Source: Hafnia alvei (lineage in GTDB: Bacteria > Pseudomonadota > Gammaproteobacteria > Enterobacterales > Enterobacteriaceae). Taken from it: a DNA stretch of 64,000 nucleotides. The stretch is from NCBI RefSeq assembly GCF_034424155.1, contig NZ_CP139992.1:3922012-3986011 (forward strand), in the 5' to 3' direction. The position numbers and the translations under genes were made by a program. Each line of letters opens with the position of its first letter. The first letter of the stretch is position 1. Shown here piece after piece: positions 20,238 to 30,150 of this stretch. A model generated the notes under the pieces. That model saw nothing but the letters and a program-made list of their open reading frames with translations, had not been told where the DNA came from and ran no database searches.

Positions 20238-23200
20238 ATGATAATGAATAGGAATATTCCTTTTTTTTGGAAAATGGAAAAACCTATGAAATGGAAACCA
20301 AAAGTTTTTAGCTTGCTGACATCTATTATAATATCGAATGCTAATGCGGGTATTATGCGTGAAGATGTATCGGTTCAAGACTATCGAGATTTTGCAGAAA
20401 ACTTAGGAAAATATACACCCGGCGCTGAAAATGTTGAGGTATTTAAAACAGACGGGACCTCCGCCGGAATATTAGATTTTCCCATTCCTGATTTTGGCGC
20501 ATCGGATGATAGCGCAGTCGCTACGCTTGTTGCCCCCTCCTATATTGTGAGTGTGGCACATAATACCGGGTATGGTGGTGTGAAGTTTGGTAACGGTGCT
20601 AAATACAGCGTCAGTTATAAAATCATTAACCGTAATGTGGATCCTGCTCCTGGTAAAGACTTCCATATCCCCCGGTTAAATAAAGTCGTTACCGATATTG
20701 CCCCCGCCGACATGGTTATACCTGACGATGCGCGTCACGATAAAGTACGCTATAAATATTTCGCACGCGTGGGCTCAGGATCTCAATATCAAGTATCTCC
20801 CACAACGCATAAGCCGGTATATATAGCCGGTGCCTACAAATGGAAAAGCGGCGGAACAATTGTTAATCCCACGTTTGAAAACTGGCGCTTACGCTGGACC
20901 GATTACGGTCCACCGGATACCCGAGCTCAACCTTTTAGCTCCGCAGGTCAAGGCGGTGATAGCGGTAGCCCATTGTTCGTTTATGACAGTCTTGAGAAAA
21001 AATGGAAGCTTTATGGTGTCACAACTAGCATTGCAACCTATGGCACCTACGATACCACAACTTATGTATTAGATCTTCAGACGGCATTTATCAACCAAAT
21101 CATCGCTGGCAACACCGATCCCGATGTAACCGACGTCGCGAGCAACGGTGATATCCACTGGACTAAAGATGCCATAACCCAAGGTGACAGCAGTTGGGGA
21201 TGGCACGGTATTGCCGATAAAGCCCTTCCCTCCAGTGCCACCTATGCCGAGTTGGATACGACCAAAGATCTGCGCTTCAACGGCGATGGAGGTCTAATTG
21301 TATTAGATAGCTCAGTGAATCATGGCGCCGCGAAGCTGCAATTTTCGAGCGACTATCGGGTGATTTCGGCCGAAGGCGCAAATGCCACTTGGGTCGGCGG
21401 CGGTATCGAAGTGGACGCGGATAAAACCGTCGATTGGGAAGTTAACGGGCTCGCCGGTGACACACTGCATAAAATTGGCGAAGGTACGCTATACGTTAAC
21501 GCCACCGGTGTAAACGGCGGCGGGCTTAGAGCCGGCGATGGCACCGTGGTATTGGCGCAGCAGCCCGATCAAGACGGCAAACGGTCAGCATTTTCTACCG
21601 TGACGCTCGTCAGTGGCCGAGCGACCGTAAAACTCGGGGGTGAAGATCAAATCAGCGGCGAGAATATTCAATTCGGCTCTCGCGGCGGGATCCTCGATCT
21701 CAACGGCTACGATATGAGCTTCAGCACCATTAACCATAACGATTCCGGTGCTCGGATCATCAATGGTAATGCAGATACGCCTTCCACGGTGACGCTCGAC
21801 AATACCAACGCTCAAGCCTTCATTGGTCATTTCGGTTCATCCGATACGGCCAATTCACTCAATGTCAATTACGCACCGGTGGGGGATCAGCAATGGACTC
21901 TTGGCGGCGGGGCTGACATTAATGAGCTAACCCTCAATGGCGGCGTATTTGCGATGAGTGGTCGGGCAACACCGCATGCAGGGGGTACAATATTTACGGA
22001 TGACTGGATTAGTGAGGCCTATCACGCCAACCATATTCAGGTGGAAAATGGCTCACAGCTGCATTTGTATGAGCATGCAGCGCTGTATGGTGATGTTTCG
22101 ATTGCCGATCATGCCACCATGGTCATGACCGGAAAATCCCGTTTCACCGGCAATCTTGAGATTGGCGATGAAGCATCACTTATCGTTGATACCAGCCAAA
22201 CCAACCTCGCCAGTACCGATGGCAACACGGATTCTTGGTTAGCATCAAACGTATCGGGTACCGGCAATGTCGATAAATATGGCAGCGGAACATTGCACTG
22301 GATCGGTGATAACACCTATACGGGTCTTACCACGATTTATGGCGGTGTATTAGATCTTACCGGCTCCCTCGCTTCAAATCTTCAAATGATGAGTGGAACT
22401 GAACTAGCAGGCAATTTAAGCGTGCAAAGCTTAACGCTGGAAGATGGCGTTACCCTGCGCCCATACGCTGCCCCCGACTCGAATTTACTCACTGAAAGCA
22501 CGTTCACTCCCCAGTCAATGACGGTTCAAAATAACTTCACTACTGGGGCAGGCACACAGCTTTATCTGCGGAGCCATATGGATGAAGCCCAACCAGACTC
22601 AGATCGCCTTTTGATTAATGGCGACGTTGATTCCTCGGCGGGTACCACCTTTATCAATATCGATCTTTCTGGTGAAGGTTATCTCACCGACACAAATAAC
22701 AGTGGCATTGCGGGCCCGACAGAAGGGGTTTCACTGGTACAAGTTGGAGGTCTCTCAACCAAAGATAGCTTCCAATTGGCGGATGGTTATGTTGCCAATG
22801 GTCCATGGCAATATTCACTCTACGCCTTTGCGCCGGGTAAAAGCTCTGGTGACGAACGACTCATCAGCGGTAGCGGCAATCAATACTGGGATTATCGGTT
22901 AGAAACTCGTTACCTTTCCGAAGGTGATGAACCGCAACCTGACGATGGCGGCAGCACGCCTCCACCTGATGACGGCGGCAGCACCCCTCCACCGGACGAC
23001 GGCGGCAGCACACCTCCACCTGATGACGGCGGCAGCACGCCTCCTCCTGACGACGGCGGCAGCACCCCTCCACCGGACGACGGCGGCAGCACACCTCCAC
23101 CTGATGACGGCGGCAGCACGCCTCCTCCTGACGACGGCGGTAGCACACCTCCACCTGACGACGGCGGTAGCACACCTCCACCTGACGACGGCGGTAGCAC

Positions 23201-24710
23201 ACCTCCACCTGACGACGGCGGCAAAACACCTCCACCGGATGACGGCGGCAGCACCCCTCCCCCTGACGACGGCGGCAAAACGCCTCCACCGGATGACGGC
23301 GGTAGCACTCCTCCACCGGACGACGGTGGCAGCACACCTCCACCGGACGACGGCGGTAGCACACCTCCACCTGACGACGGCGGTAGCACACCTCCACCTG
23401 ACGACGGCGGCAGCACCCCTCCCCCTGACGACGGCGGCAAAACGCCTCCACCGGATGACGGCGGCAGCACCCCTCCCCCTGACGACGGCGGCAAAACACC
23501 TCCACCGGATGACGGCGGCAGCACCCCTCCCCCTGACGACGGCGGCAAAACACCTCCACCGGATGACGGCGGTAGCACACCTCCACCTGACGACGGCGGT
23601 AGCACACCTCCACCGGATGACGGCGGCAGCACCCCTCCACCTGACGACGGCGGCAAAACGCCTCCACCGGATGACGGCGGCAGCACCCCTCCACCGGATG
23701 ACGGCGGCGGCACACCGCCAAAACCTCGTCGCATTGCCGTGGTTCCGCAGGTGCCATCTTATTTGTCTCTGCCTTCAGCACTATTAAGCTATAACAGCAG
23801 GGTCAATCAAATGTTCCGTAATCTTGCACAATCACCTGATTCAAGTGGAAAAGTGGTTGATAGTTATCCTGTTTGGTTGCAGTACATCAACGGGGAGGAT
23901 AAATATCACACCGCCATGGGCTTCCTCGACTATGGTTATGATTACACTCAAAAAGAGCAAGGTTGGTTGTTAGGTGGCCGGGTGTTACAGCTGGGTGACG
24001 AGCGTCAATACCTAACGTGGAACGTGGGCTTTGCTAACTCAACCCTGAAAATCACCCCCGATGCGAAGGATGGGAACAGCGAATCACACTACAACGCCTA
24101 TGGTCTGACATCGTTGCTAACCCTTCGCCATCAGAGCGGTTTAACTCTCGACGTGGGAGCCGATGCCACCAAATATGACGGGCATGTCACCACGGATACC
24201 CGTCGTGGTCACGTTGCCGATATCAAGGCCTATTCTTACAGCGGTAATGCCGAAGTGAGCTACCCGTTTGAGTTAGGTAACCATGAAATAGCGCCAGTTT
24301 TGGGTGGTGGTATACAAGTGTTGAAAGTGGATGATTTTACCGATGCGGATGATATACACGTCCACTACGGTACTATCACTCGCCCTACAGGCCAGTTGGG
24401 CGTCCGCTATAACTACAAGCTTCGTGATACTCCGTTAGGTAATTTTGTTTTCTATACCAACAGCTACCTCACCAAAGACTTCAGCAATACACCTGATGTC
24501 TGGATCGGCAGCACCCGAACTAATGGAGCCTCCTCAACGTTTGATATGGGGAAAGTCGGTAGCTCAGCCACGGTAGATGTGGGCATTATCAATGAAATCA
24601 CCCCAATGTTTGCAATCAATACCGGTGTTCAATATCAACAACGGCTCAGCAATGATGATGAAGGGATTAACTCTTGGCAGGCGAATGTAGGTATTAAAGT
24701 GACATTCTAA
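20238..24710 (+). CDS. S6-family serine protease autotransporter with Pro-Asp-Gly repeat linker
   Basis: Up to 1490 residues; ATGs at 20238, 20244, 20274 and 20286 are possible starts, and 20286 best fits a normal signal peptide (cleavage after SNANA, about residue 37). No extended ESPR-type leader is seen. The peptidase S6 domain (about 40-290) has an intact triad: His108 (VAHN), Asp141 (GKDFHIPRLNKVV) and Ser242 (GQGGDSGSP). A beta-helix passenger (about 290-895) is followed by about 29 copies of a nine-residue unit (about 900-1160). A C-terminal 12-strand-type autotransporter barrel ends in VTF-stop. Known S6 autotransporters cleave host or self surface proteins; the target here is unknown. 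AT-rich upstream DNA suggests acquisition. Confidence 0.93.
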   Translation: MIMNRNIPFFWKMEKPMKWKPKVFSLLTSIIISNANAGIMREDVSVQDYRDFAENLGKYTPGAENVEVFKTDGTSAGILDFPIPDFGASDDSAVATLVAPSYIVSVAHNTGYGGVKFGNGAKYSVSYKIINRNVDPAPGKDFHIPRLNKVVTDIAPADMVIPDDARHDKVRYKYFARVGSGSQYQVSPTTHKPVYIAGAYKWKSGGTIVNPTFENWRLRWTDYGPPDTRAQPFSSAGQGGDSGSPLFVYDSLEKKWKLYGVTTSIATYGTYDTTTYVLDLQTAFINQIIAGNTDPDVTDVASNGDIHWTKDAITQGDSSWGWHGIADKALPSSATYAELDTTKDLRFNGDGGLIVLDSSVNHGAAKLQFSSDYRVISAEGANATWVGGGIEVDADKTVDWEVNGLAGDTLHKIGEGTLYVNATGVNGGGLRAGDGTVVLAQQPDQDGKRSAFSTVTLVSGRATVKLGGEDQISGENIQFGSRGGILDLNGYDMSFSTINHNDSGARIINGNADTPSTVTLDNTNAQAFIGHFGSSDTANSLNVNYAPVGDQQWTLGGGADINELTLNGGVFAMSGRATPHAGGTIFTDDWISEAYHANHIQVENGSQLHLYEHAALYGDVSIADHATMVMTGKSRFTGNLEIGDEASLIVDTSQTNLASTDGNTDSWLASNVSGTGNVDKYGSGTLHWIGDNTYTGLTTIYGGVLDLTGSLASNLQMMSGTELAGNLSVQSLTLEDGVTLRPYAAPDSNLLTESTFTPQSMTVQNNFTTGAGTQLYLRSHMDEAQPDSDRLLINGDVDSSAGTTFINIDLSGEGYLTDTNNSGIAGPTEGVSLVQVGGLSTKDSFQLADGYVANGPWQYSLYAFAPGKSSGDERLISGSGNQYWDYRLETRYLSEGDEPQPDDGGSTPPPDDGGSTPPPDDGGSTPPPDDGGSTPPPDDGGSTPPPDDGGSTPPPDDGGSTPPPDDGGSTPPPDDGGSTPPPDDGGSTPPPDDGGKTPPPDDGGSTPPPDDGGKTPPPDDGGSTPPPDDGGSTPPPDDGGSTPPPDDGGSTPPPDDGGSTPPPDDGGKTPPPDDGGSTPPPDDGGKTPPPDDGGSTPPPDDGGKTPPPDDGGSTPPPDDGGSTPPPDDGGSTPPPDDGGKTPPPDDGGSTPPPDDGGGTPPKPRRIAVVPQVPSYLSLPSALLSYNSRVNQMFRNLAQSPDSSGKVVDSYPVWLQYINGEDKYHTAMGFLDYGYDYTQKEQGWLLGGRVLQLGDERQYLTWNVGFANSTLKITPDAKDGNSESHYNAYGLTSLLTLRHQSGLTLDVGADATKYDGHVTTDTRRGHVADIKAYSYSGNAEVSYPFELGNHEIAPVLGGGIQVLKVDDFTDADDIHVHYGTITRPTGQLGVRYNYKLRDTPLGNFVFYTNSYLTKDFSNTPDVWIGSTRTNGASSTFDMGKVGSSATVDVGIINEITPMFAINTGVQYQQRLSNDDEGINSWQANVGIKVTF
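22937..23716 (+). repeat. 27-bp tandem repeats encoding DDGG(S/K)TPPP, about 29 units
   Basis: The unit reads GACGACGGCGGCAGCACA plus CCTCCACCT, with third-position variants. The SxT and KxT forms alternate (GGST versus GGKT), showing repeated duplication of multi-unit blocks. It keeps the reading frame of the autotransporter, so expansions and contractions would change linker length without frameshift. Confidence 0.95.
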
Positions 24711-24738
24711 AACTGAGTGAAATCTCAACGCACTCTCT

Positions 24739-24770
24739 AAAAGCCAGCCACTACCGTGACTGGCTTTTTC
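24739..24770 (+). terminator. Terminator after the S6 autotransporter
   Basis: AAAAGCCAG (24739-24747) and CTGGCTTTT (24760-24768) form a stem ending in TTTTTC. It lies between the autotransporter and the convergent PRD regulator and may serve both. Confidence 0.85.
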
Positions 24771-24790
24771 ATTCAAGGTACGGGCCCAAA

Positions 24791-26710
24791 TTAACTACGG
24801 CTCAAACAATCCATCGCAATATCCCTAAACTGCTCAAAATCAGTACTCGCCAATAGTCGCCCTACGGCACGCTCTCGCATAAAGGTCACGAATAAATCGT
24901 AAATAGCCATCGCCTCTTCATAATCCTTCTTGCTAATGGCGAGCAGAAAAATCACGTGCGCCGTTTCATTCTCGCCCCAACGCACGCCTTGCGGAGCAAG
25001 CACGGTATAAATCACCGTTTTCTTGGCCAGTAATCCTAAGGAATGGGGTAGCGCAATGCCCTCGCCCAGCATAGTGGATACGATGCTTTCACGCTCAACC
25101 AGCGAAGGATGAAAATCTGCGTCGACGTACCCTTCCTGCTGGATTTGATGGCAAATGCGGGCAAATAAATCCGCCTGCGAAACTGGCTCGTTCAAAATGC
25201 AGAAATGGCCCGCATCGAAAAACTTTTCCAACATATAAGGCTTAGTTCGATCGACTAAGACCAGCTTAGCTAACTGCTCTAACTGAAAACTAGTTGGGAA
25301 AGGCGCTACGGTGACAACCGGTTTATTCTTCTCAGGCACCTTCGCCATGGAGATAACAAAGTCTTCTTCGATGTGATCGAGCTTTTCATACTCTCTTAGC
25401 GAATCAACCTGATTGACGATCAGCTGTGGAAACTCACGTTTCAGCTTAGTTTCCAGCAAGCGCAGCGTAGACATACCGGAATCACAGACCAGCAGCGCCT
25501 GCGGATGACGCTCGTAGCCAATGTCATAATGGCGCTCCAATCCCACGCCGATGTGCAAAACCAGATAGCCAATTTCATTATCGGTAATGGTGTAGGGCAT
25601 ATTTTTGCCCCAACTCGACACCGCGGCCAGCGTCACATCATACGCTAATGGATAATGCTGTTTGATATGCTCAAGCAGAGGGTTAGGGATATTTATCTGG
25701 TACTTAGCGCGAGTCATCATCGTCGCAATATGCGACAGTAAATCGCTGCTCAGTTGCTCATCGCCGCGTAAATCGTAGTTATAATGCTCGTTGATAAAAC
25801 CAAGAATATGATTCACCAGCGCATGGTTTTCATCGCCGTCGATATTTTGCAGGCTGCTGGCATCCGTGATGCGGCGGGCAGCAATTTGCACGCTCAGATA
25901 GGCCACTTCGGTTTCAGGAATACCACAGCCAAATCGCTCTTCCAGATAACGAGCAACATCACGCGCGGCCTGAGTAAACACCGGTTCGACGTCGCTAACA
26001 TCCAATGCATCTAACAGAAAACCGGTGCGAATGCGGTGCAAAATAATGCCGCAATAAATCAGTAGCTGCTGCTCAGCCTCATCCGTTAAACGGATGTGAT
26101 ACTGCTGCATGGTGAGGTGTAGTTGTTCGCGCAGTTGGGCAATATCGATTTCAGGTAATACTTTGCCTCGCAGCTCGCCAAACAGCGGGTCGCCCGCAGG
26201 ATACTGAAACAGCAGGTTTGCCAAACAGGCGCGCACCGCATTCTCACGGCCAAACAGCTTCATACCATAGTGCGGCTTACTTTCTATCGTTAATCCGTAC
26301 TTCCCCACCATGTCACGCACATCGGCCATATCACTTTGCAATGATGCTCGACTAACAAACCAGCTGTCCGCCACATCATCGAGTTTGATTGGCTCACCCT
26401 GCGCCAAAAAACGCAGCAATAGATGAGTGACACGATCTTTTGCCGAGCGCGGTACGCTTCGCGTCGCTCGGCTTTGCTGCTGTAGCAGCGAAAAACGGTC
26501 GGCATCATGCACATCTAACCGGTAGCCGCTGCCCCGTAAATGCACAAACTCGGCACCATATTGGCTCAGGATATCGTTCAACGCGGTGACGTCGGTTCGC
26601 ACGGTTCGAGTTGAGACAGCAAAACGCCGCGCTAGCTCCTCTTGAGGCAACGTTTCCTCAAGAAGCGCATCAAACACCTGATTTAAACGAGGATAAGGAA
26701 ATGAGATCAT
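24791..26710 (-). CDS. PRD/EIIB/EIIA-containing transcriptional regulator (MtlR/LicR type)
   Basis: 639 residues. Two N-terminal helix-turn-helix regions (LARRFAVSTRTVRTDVTALN, and DDVADSWFVSRASLQSDM) precede two PRD domains (about residues 170-390). Next comes an EIIB-Gat-like domain with Cys in LLVCDSGMSTLRLLE, and a C-terminal EIIA-type domain with the active His in GEGIALPHSLG. This layout is that of PTS-controlled activators such as MtlR and LicR. It lies downstream of the DgaF/DgaE/transport genes on the same strand after a 371-base gap, so it is the likely regulator of that operon. It lacks the AAA+ domain of LevR/DgaR-type sigma-54 activators. Confidence 0.9.
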   Translation of the reverse strand: MISFPYPRLNQVFDALLEETLPQEELARRFAVSTRTVRTDVTALNDILSQYGAEFVHLRGSGYRLDVHDADRFSLLQQQSRATRSVPRSAKDRVTHLLLRFLAQGEPIKLDDVADSWFVSRASLQSDMADVRDMVGKYGLTIESKPHYGMKLFGRENAVRACLANLLFQYPAGDPLFGELRGKVLPEIDIAQLREQLHLTMQQYHIRLTDEAEQQLLIYCGIILHRIRTGFLLDALDVSDVEPVFTQAARDVARYLEERFGCGIPETEVAYLSVQIAARRITDASSLQNIDGDENHALVNHILGFINEHYNYDLRGDEQLSSDLLSHIATMMTRAKYQINIPNPLLEHIKQHYPLAYDVTLAAVSSWGKNMPYTITDNEIGYLVLHIGVGLERHYDIGYERHPQALLVCDSGMSTLRLLETKLKREFPQLIVNQVDSLREYEKLDHIEEDFVISMAKVPEKNKPVVTVAPFPTSFQLEQLAKLVLVDRTKPYMLEKFFDAGHFCILNEPVSQADLFARICHQIQQEGYVDADFHPSLVERESIVSTMLGEGIALPHSLGLLAKKTVIYTVLAPQGVRWGENETAHVIFLLAISKKDYEEAMAIYDLFVTFMRERAVGRLLASTDFEQFRDIAMDCLSRS

Positions 26711-27081
26711 GCTAATACCGCTGCTAACTTACTGATGGACGCAACCCTGCGCAAAAAAATCATAGAGAAAACCAAATATGCAGAGGCAATTTATGGACCA
26801 ACTTTACACTGATGTATCAAATCATACGGTGAATGGTTGCATTGGAATTATATCGTTCACTAGCAGATGCAGACAGGCAAGTAATGTGATCTAACGGGCA
26901 GAATTCGGAATTACTTCGCGGCGAGAAAAAAGAGAATGGCTGAAAACAACCTTAAAATTTACCTCACCCTATCCCTGCTCAAAAGAGGGAATCATTCATA
27001 GTCGTTCAATGGTGCGCGATCGGCTCTTCCTTCTACCAACAAGGGCGACTGGGAGAAGCTATCTCTCCCAGCCCAAAAAGA
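26711..27081. other. Gap between aldolase gene and PRD regulator
   Basis: About 370 bases with no supported gene. It contains a CTGGGAGA / TCTCCCAG hairpin (27049-27071) just after the aldolase stop, without a T run on either strand. A REP-like CTCACCCTATCCCTGCTCAA stretch lies near 26965. A separate promoter for the regulator may lie here. Confidence 0.5.
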
Positions 27082-27822
27082 CTAGCCCACCAGCTTCTTC
27101 ACCATCCCCAGCAACCGCGCAACATCTTCCGGACGCGTATTCCCCGAGGCTTTATCAATGATCGAACTGTAGATATGCGGGATCACTTTCTCTACGCCAG
27201 CATCCAGCGCAATTTTCAGGATCGCTTCAAAGTTATCCAGATCGATCCCGCCCGTCGGCTCTAGCCAGAAGTTCTGTTTCGCACAGGCCTTAGCCACATA
27301 CTCAAACTCTTCACGGCATTTCAACCCGCCCATTGGGAAGTATTTCACCGAGCTGCCGCCCATATCTTGTAATAACGCAATCGCGGACTCGACAGGCACA
27401 ATAGCATCAGGCCCTTGACAACTCAGCGGGCCGGTCGAGATTTTCACCTGCCCAACCGTGCCGGTAGGCGACACTAAACCATTCACCACCGATGCATTCT
27501 GCCCAAGCATTCCACGGCTGGTGCCCACGCCGGTAAATACCTGATTCACATGCTGTGGCTGCACTTGCGCTGAAATCTGCGACACCATCAGCGATTGGTT
27601 AGGATCACCAGCGCCCAGCCCCACGGAAAGCGCATTATTAATCAGCGCTGAGTATTCCTTCATATCCGCAACGGCAGAAGAAACATCGGGATAATCTTTC
27701 GATAACACCCCAACCAGCACATAGCCTTCGGCCGCTTCATAAATTTCTCGGGCGTTCTCTTTGGAACCCGCCAACACGTTCAGGCAAACACGATTTTTAT
27801 AAAATTTAGGTGTCAGTTGCAT
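27082..27822 (-). CDS. 2-dehydro-3-deoxy-phosphogluconate aldolase, DgaF type
   Basis: 246 residues, the KDGP aldolase family represented by Salmonella DgaF (longer than classical Eda). The probable Schiff-base Lys is in SVKYFPMGGLKCREEF. The conserved FWLEPTGGIDLDNFEAIL segment follows. Expected reaction: 2-keto-3-deoxy-6-phosphogluconate to pyruvate plus glyceraldehyde-3-P. It follows the DgaE-like gene by 16 bases, which forms the same two-step route as in D-glucosaminate use. Confidence 0.88.
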   Translation of the reverse strand: MQLTPKFYKNRVCLNVLAGSKENAREIYEAAEGYVLVGVLSKDYPDVSSAVADMKEYSALINNALSVGLGAGDPNQSLMVSQISAQVQPQHVNQVFTGVGTSRGMLGQNASVVNGLVSPTGTVGQVKISTGPLSCQGPDAIVPVESAIALLQDMGGSSVKYFPMGGLKCREEFEYVAKACAKQNFWLEPTGGIDLDNFEAILKIALDAGVEKVIPHIYSSIIDKASGNTRPEDVARLLGMVKKLVG

Positions 27823-27838
27823 CAGTTAACTCCCTTAA

Positions 27839-28951
27839 TTAGAACAATGCTTTAATACACTGGTAAACGGTATGCAGCTGCTCGGCGCTAACGCTACGCA
27901 CATCCACTTCGATTTTTCCTTCGTTAGCCTTATAGCCACGGAAATAAATCGCGGGATCGCCGTTCTTCAAACGGTCAACGATCTCCTGCGTGCTGATCCC
28001 CAGCGCCGCATGATCGAACGCGATTTCAGTACGAGCGATATCGCGGCCGGCGCTGTCCCAAACGACTTTGGCCTGTACGCCGTTAAGTGAGTTCAGGTTC
28101 TCGATAAACGCCGTCATTTTTTCGACCATCTGCTGGCCGCTCTCTTTTTCAAGCGTCATATAGCTGGCGATGGCCTGAGTGAGGCCAAGAATGCCCTCTT
28201 TGCCCACTTTCATCGCACGCCCAATCCCATTGGACTGCAGCTTCACCCACTCAACATACTGCTGCTTACCAATCACCAAACCACTGGTTGGGCCTTCAAT
28301 CGCTTTAGCGCCGCTATAAATCACCAGATCGGCCCCCATGTGGTAATAGCACTGCAAGTCCTCTTCCGCCGCCGCATCAACAATAAGCGGCAATTGGTGA
28401 GCTTTCGCGACTTCAGCTGCCTGTGCCACATTCAGCATGCTTTTCTGCACACAGTGATGAGATTTGATATACAGAATAGCGGCCGTATTTGGCGTAATCG
28501 CCGCAGCCAGCTGTGCTGGAGAGCATTCATTGGCATATCCCGCCTCGCGCAGCGTACCACCGCCCAATTGCACCATGGTGCCCACCGGCGCACCAAAGTT
28601 CACGTTATGGCCTTTTGGCACCACGATCTCGCTGGGTACATCATGCGGATGCGCATGCAGGTTTTCCAAACGGTACAGATTATCTTTAACGATTACCGCA
28701 GCCACCGACTGAGCGATCCCCGCAGAAGCGCAAGACACCACCACCGCATCTTCCACGCCAAGCAAATCAGCAATATAGCGGCCGGTTTTATTCACCAAAT
28801 CTTTGACTTCAAAATAGTGATTCAGGCCAAAATTGACGGCTTCGACCACGTCTTCGCGCGGCGTCGACACGCCCAAAATGGTCATACGGCCTGAAGTATT
28901 GATCACCGTTTTCAGGTTATATTTCTGGTAGATAGACTGATTAGAAGACAT
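27839..28951 (-). CDS. DgaE-family PLP-dependent ammonia-lyase
   Basis: 370 residues from the ATG at 28951, with GGAG nine bases upstream; starts at 28966 and 28996 are also open. SelA-like fold-type I PLP enzyme. The N-terminus YQKYNLKTVINTSGRMTILG is characteristic of DgaE. The PLP Lys is in VIYSGAKAIEGPTSGL, with DAAAEEDL upstream. DgaE converts D-glucosaminate-6-phosphate to KDG-6-P and ammonia. Here the real substrate is unknown because the transport genes differ from the dga mannose-type PTS. It overlaps the amidohydrolase stop by 11 bases. Confidence 0.87.
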   Translation of the reverse strand: MSSNQSIYQKYNLKTVINTSGRMTILGVSTPREDVVEAVNFGLNHYFEVKDLVNKTGRYIADLLGVEDAVVVSCASAGIAQSVAAVIVKDNLYRLENLHAHPHDVPSEIVVPKGHNVNFGAPVGTMVQLGGGTLREAGYANECSPAQLAAAITPNTAAILYIKSHHCVQKSMLNVAQAAEVAKAHQLPLIVDAAAEEDLQCYYHMGADLVIYSGAKAIEGPTSGLVIGKQQYVEWVKLQSNGIGRAMKVGKEGILGLTQAIASYMTLEKESGQQMVEKMTAFIENLNSLNGVQAKVVWDSAGRDIARTEIAFDHAALGISTQEIVDRLKNGDPAIYFRGYKANEGKIEVDVRSVSAEQLHTVYQCIKALF

Positions 28952-30074
28952 TTCTGGATTCTCCATCCTGAGTAAGCATTGGCTGCCCTGCCACAACGGC
29001 GGCCAGCGGCAGGATTAGGGTTTGCCCGCTCCTGCTTTGTTGTTCTGAGTCTGCAAAAACCTGCGCCTGTTCAACCACATCAAAAATCGTAAAGTCAGCG
29101 TCGCAGCCCACGGCTAAGCGGCCTTTATTTGGCAAACGCAGCGCCTGTGCGGCATTTTTGGTGACGCAGTTAATGATGTGTGGCAACGAGAGTCCCACCA
29201 GCAGGAATTTAGACATAACGTAGGCCAGGCTATAAACTGGCCCCTTAATACGATTTTTACAGTAGATATCAGAGCTAATGGTGTGCGGGTAAATCCCCTG
29301 CGCGATAGCCACTTCAGCCACATCAAAACTAAAGCTGGCGCTACCGTGCCCAACATCGAGTAAAACACCGCGATCCAACGCGCGCTTCACCGCGCTGCGT
29401 AACTCCCCTTCAGGGGTCAAAATGCGGTTCGGTTTGCCGTTATAGCAGTGGGTAATGATGTCACCCTGAGTGAGTAAATCGGCAATATCATCGAGGTTGG
29501 GTGGATTGTTACCAATGTGCACCATCAGCGGTAAACCGCCGTTATTGGCCTGAATTTCTTTGGCTCGAACCAGTGGTTGGATCCCATTTTGCTGCACTAC
29601 GCTGCTGCTCATTCGCGCCTTAATACCGACCACAAAGCCTTGATGCGCCCGAATTGCCTTATGCGCCAGCGCATCATCAATATCATTCATATCTCCCAGC
29701 TCATTTTGGCGCAGCAGGCCAATGCGGGAGATATTGAGAAAGGCAAACACGTTGGTTTTAGCACTACGGGTTAGGCGATAAAACTCATCGATGTCATCAG
29801 CGCCGGTGCTTCCCGCATCAACAACGGAGGTCACGCCGCTGGAAACACCCACCAGATCGGGTTCGTCGTTATAAATGGGAGAGGAGGGATAACAATGGGT
29901 ATGGGAATCAATCCAGCCTGCACTGAGGAAATATCGGCCTTGCAGATCGAGTGTTCTCGCTGCCGTCGCGTTATGTTCCAGTGAGCCTAGCGCCGCGATT
30001 TTTCCCTCTTTGACAGCAATATCCATCACGCTGCCGTCAGCACATTTTCCCTGTTTAATGATTAAATCGTACAT
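28941..30074 (-). CDS. Amidohydrolase/deacetylase family metallohydrolase
   Basis: 377 residues, amidohydrolase superfamily TIM barrel. Metal ligands are visible: HxH in GWIDSHTHCYP, the carboxylated-Lys candidate in VGIKARMS, His in MVHIGNNPP and THCYNG, and the late Asp in HTISSDIYCK. The relatives are dihydroorotase- or deacetylase-like enzymes of sugar-derivative operons. It probably removes an acyl or amide group from the imported compound before DgaE acts; that order is inferred from context. The 3' end overlaps the next gene. Confidence 0.87.
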   Translation of the reverse strand: MYDLIIKQGKCADGSVMDIAVKEGKIAALGSLEHNATAARTLDLQGRYFLSAGWIDSHTHCYPSSPIYNDEPDLVGVSSGVTSVVDAGSTGADDIDEFYRLTRSAKTNVFAFLNISRIGLLRQNELGDMNDIDDALAHKAIRAHQGFVVGIKARMSSSVVQQNGIQPLVRAKEIQANNGGLPLMVHIGNNPPNLDDIADLLTQGDIITHCYNGKPNRILTPEGELRSAVKRALDRGVLLDVGHGSASFSFDVAEVAIAQGIYPHTISSDIYCKNRIKGPVYSLAYVMSKFLLVGLSLPHIINCVTKNAAQALRLPNKGRLAVGCDADFTIFDVVEQAQVFADSEQQSRSGQTLILPLAAVVAGQPMLTQDGESRNVF

Positions 30075-30150
30075 CGCACACCTTCTTACTTCTTAGTTCA
30101 GGTGAAGAGTGTCCCGCGCCATGGCGCGGGCATTGAGGAGATTTAAATAG

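Noticed and set aside
22937-23716. Possible CRISPR array because of regular short repeats
   Set aside because: The 27-bp units are directly contiguous with no spacers and lie in frame inside a protein gene.
22864-23787. Long open frames in other phases across the 27-bp repeats (both strands)
   Set aside because: A 27-base, stop-free repeat leaves every frame open. Only the frame continuous with the S6 protease and barrel is coding.
27049-27071. Hairpin after the aldolase gene as terminator
   Set aside because: Good 8-bp stem but no T run on either strand.
28340-28894. 184-codon plus-strand frame
   Set aside because: Antisense to the DgaE-like gene, whose PLP-enzyme motifs are clear.
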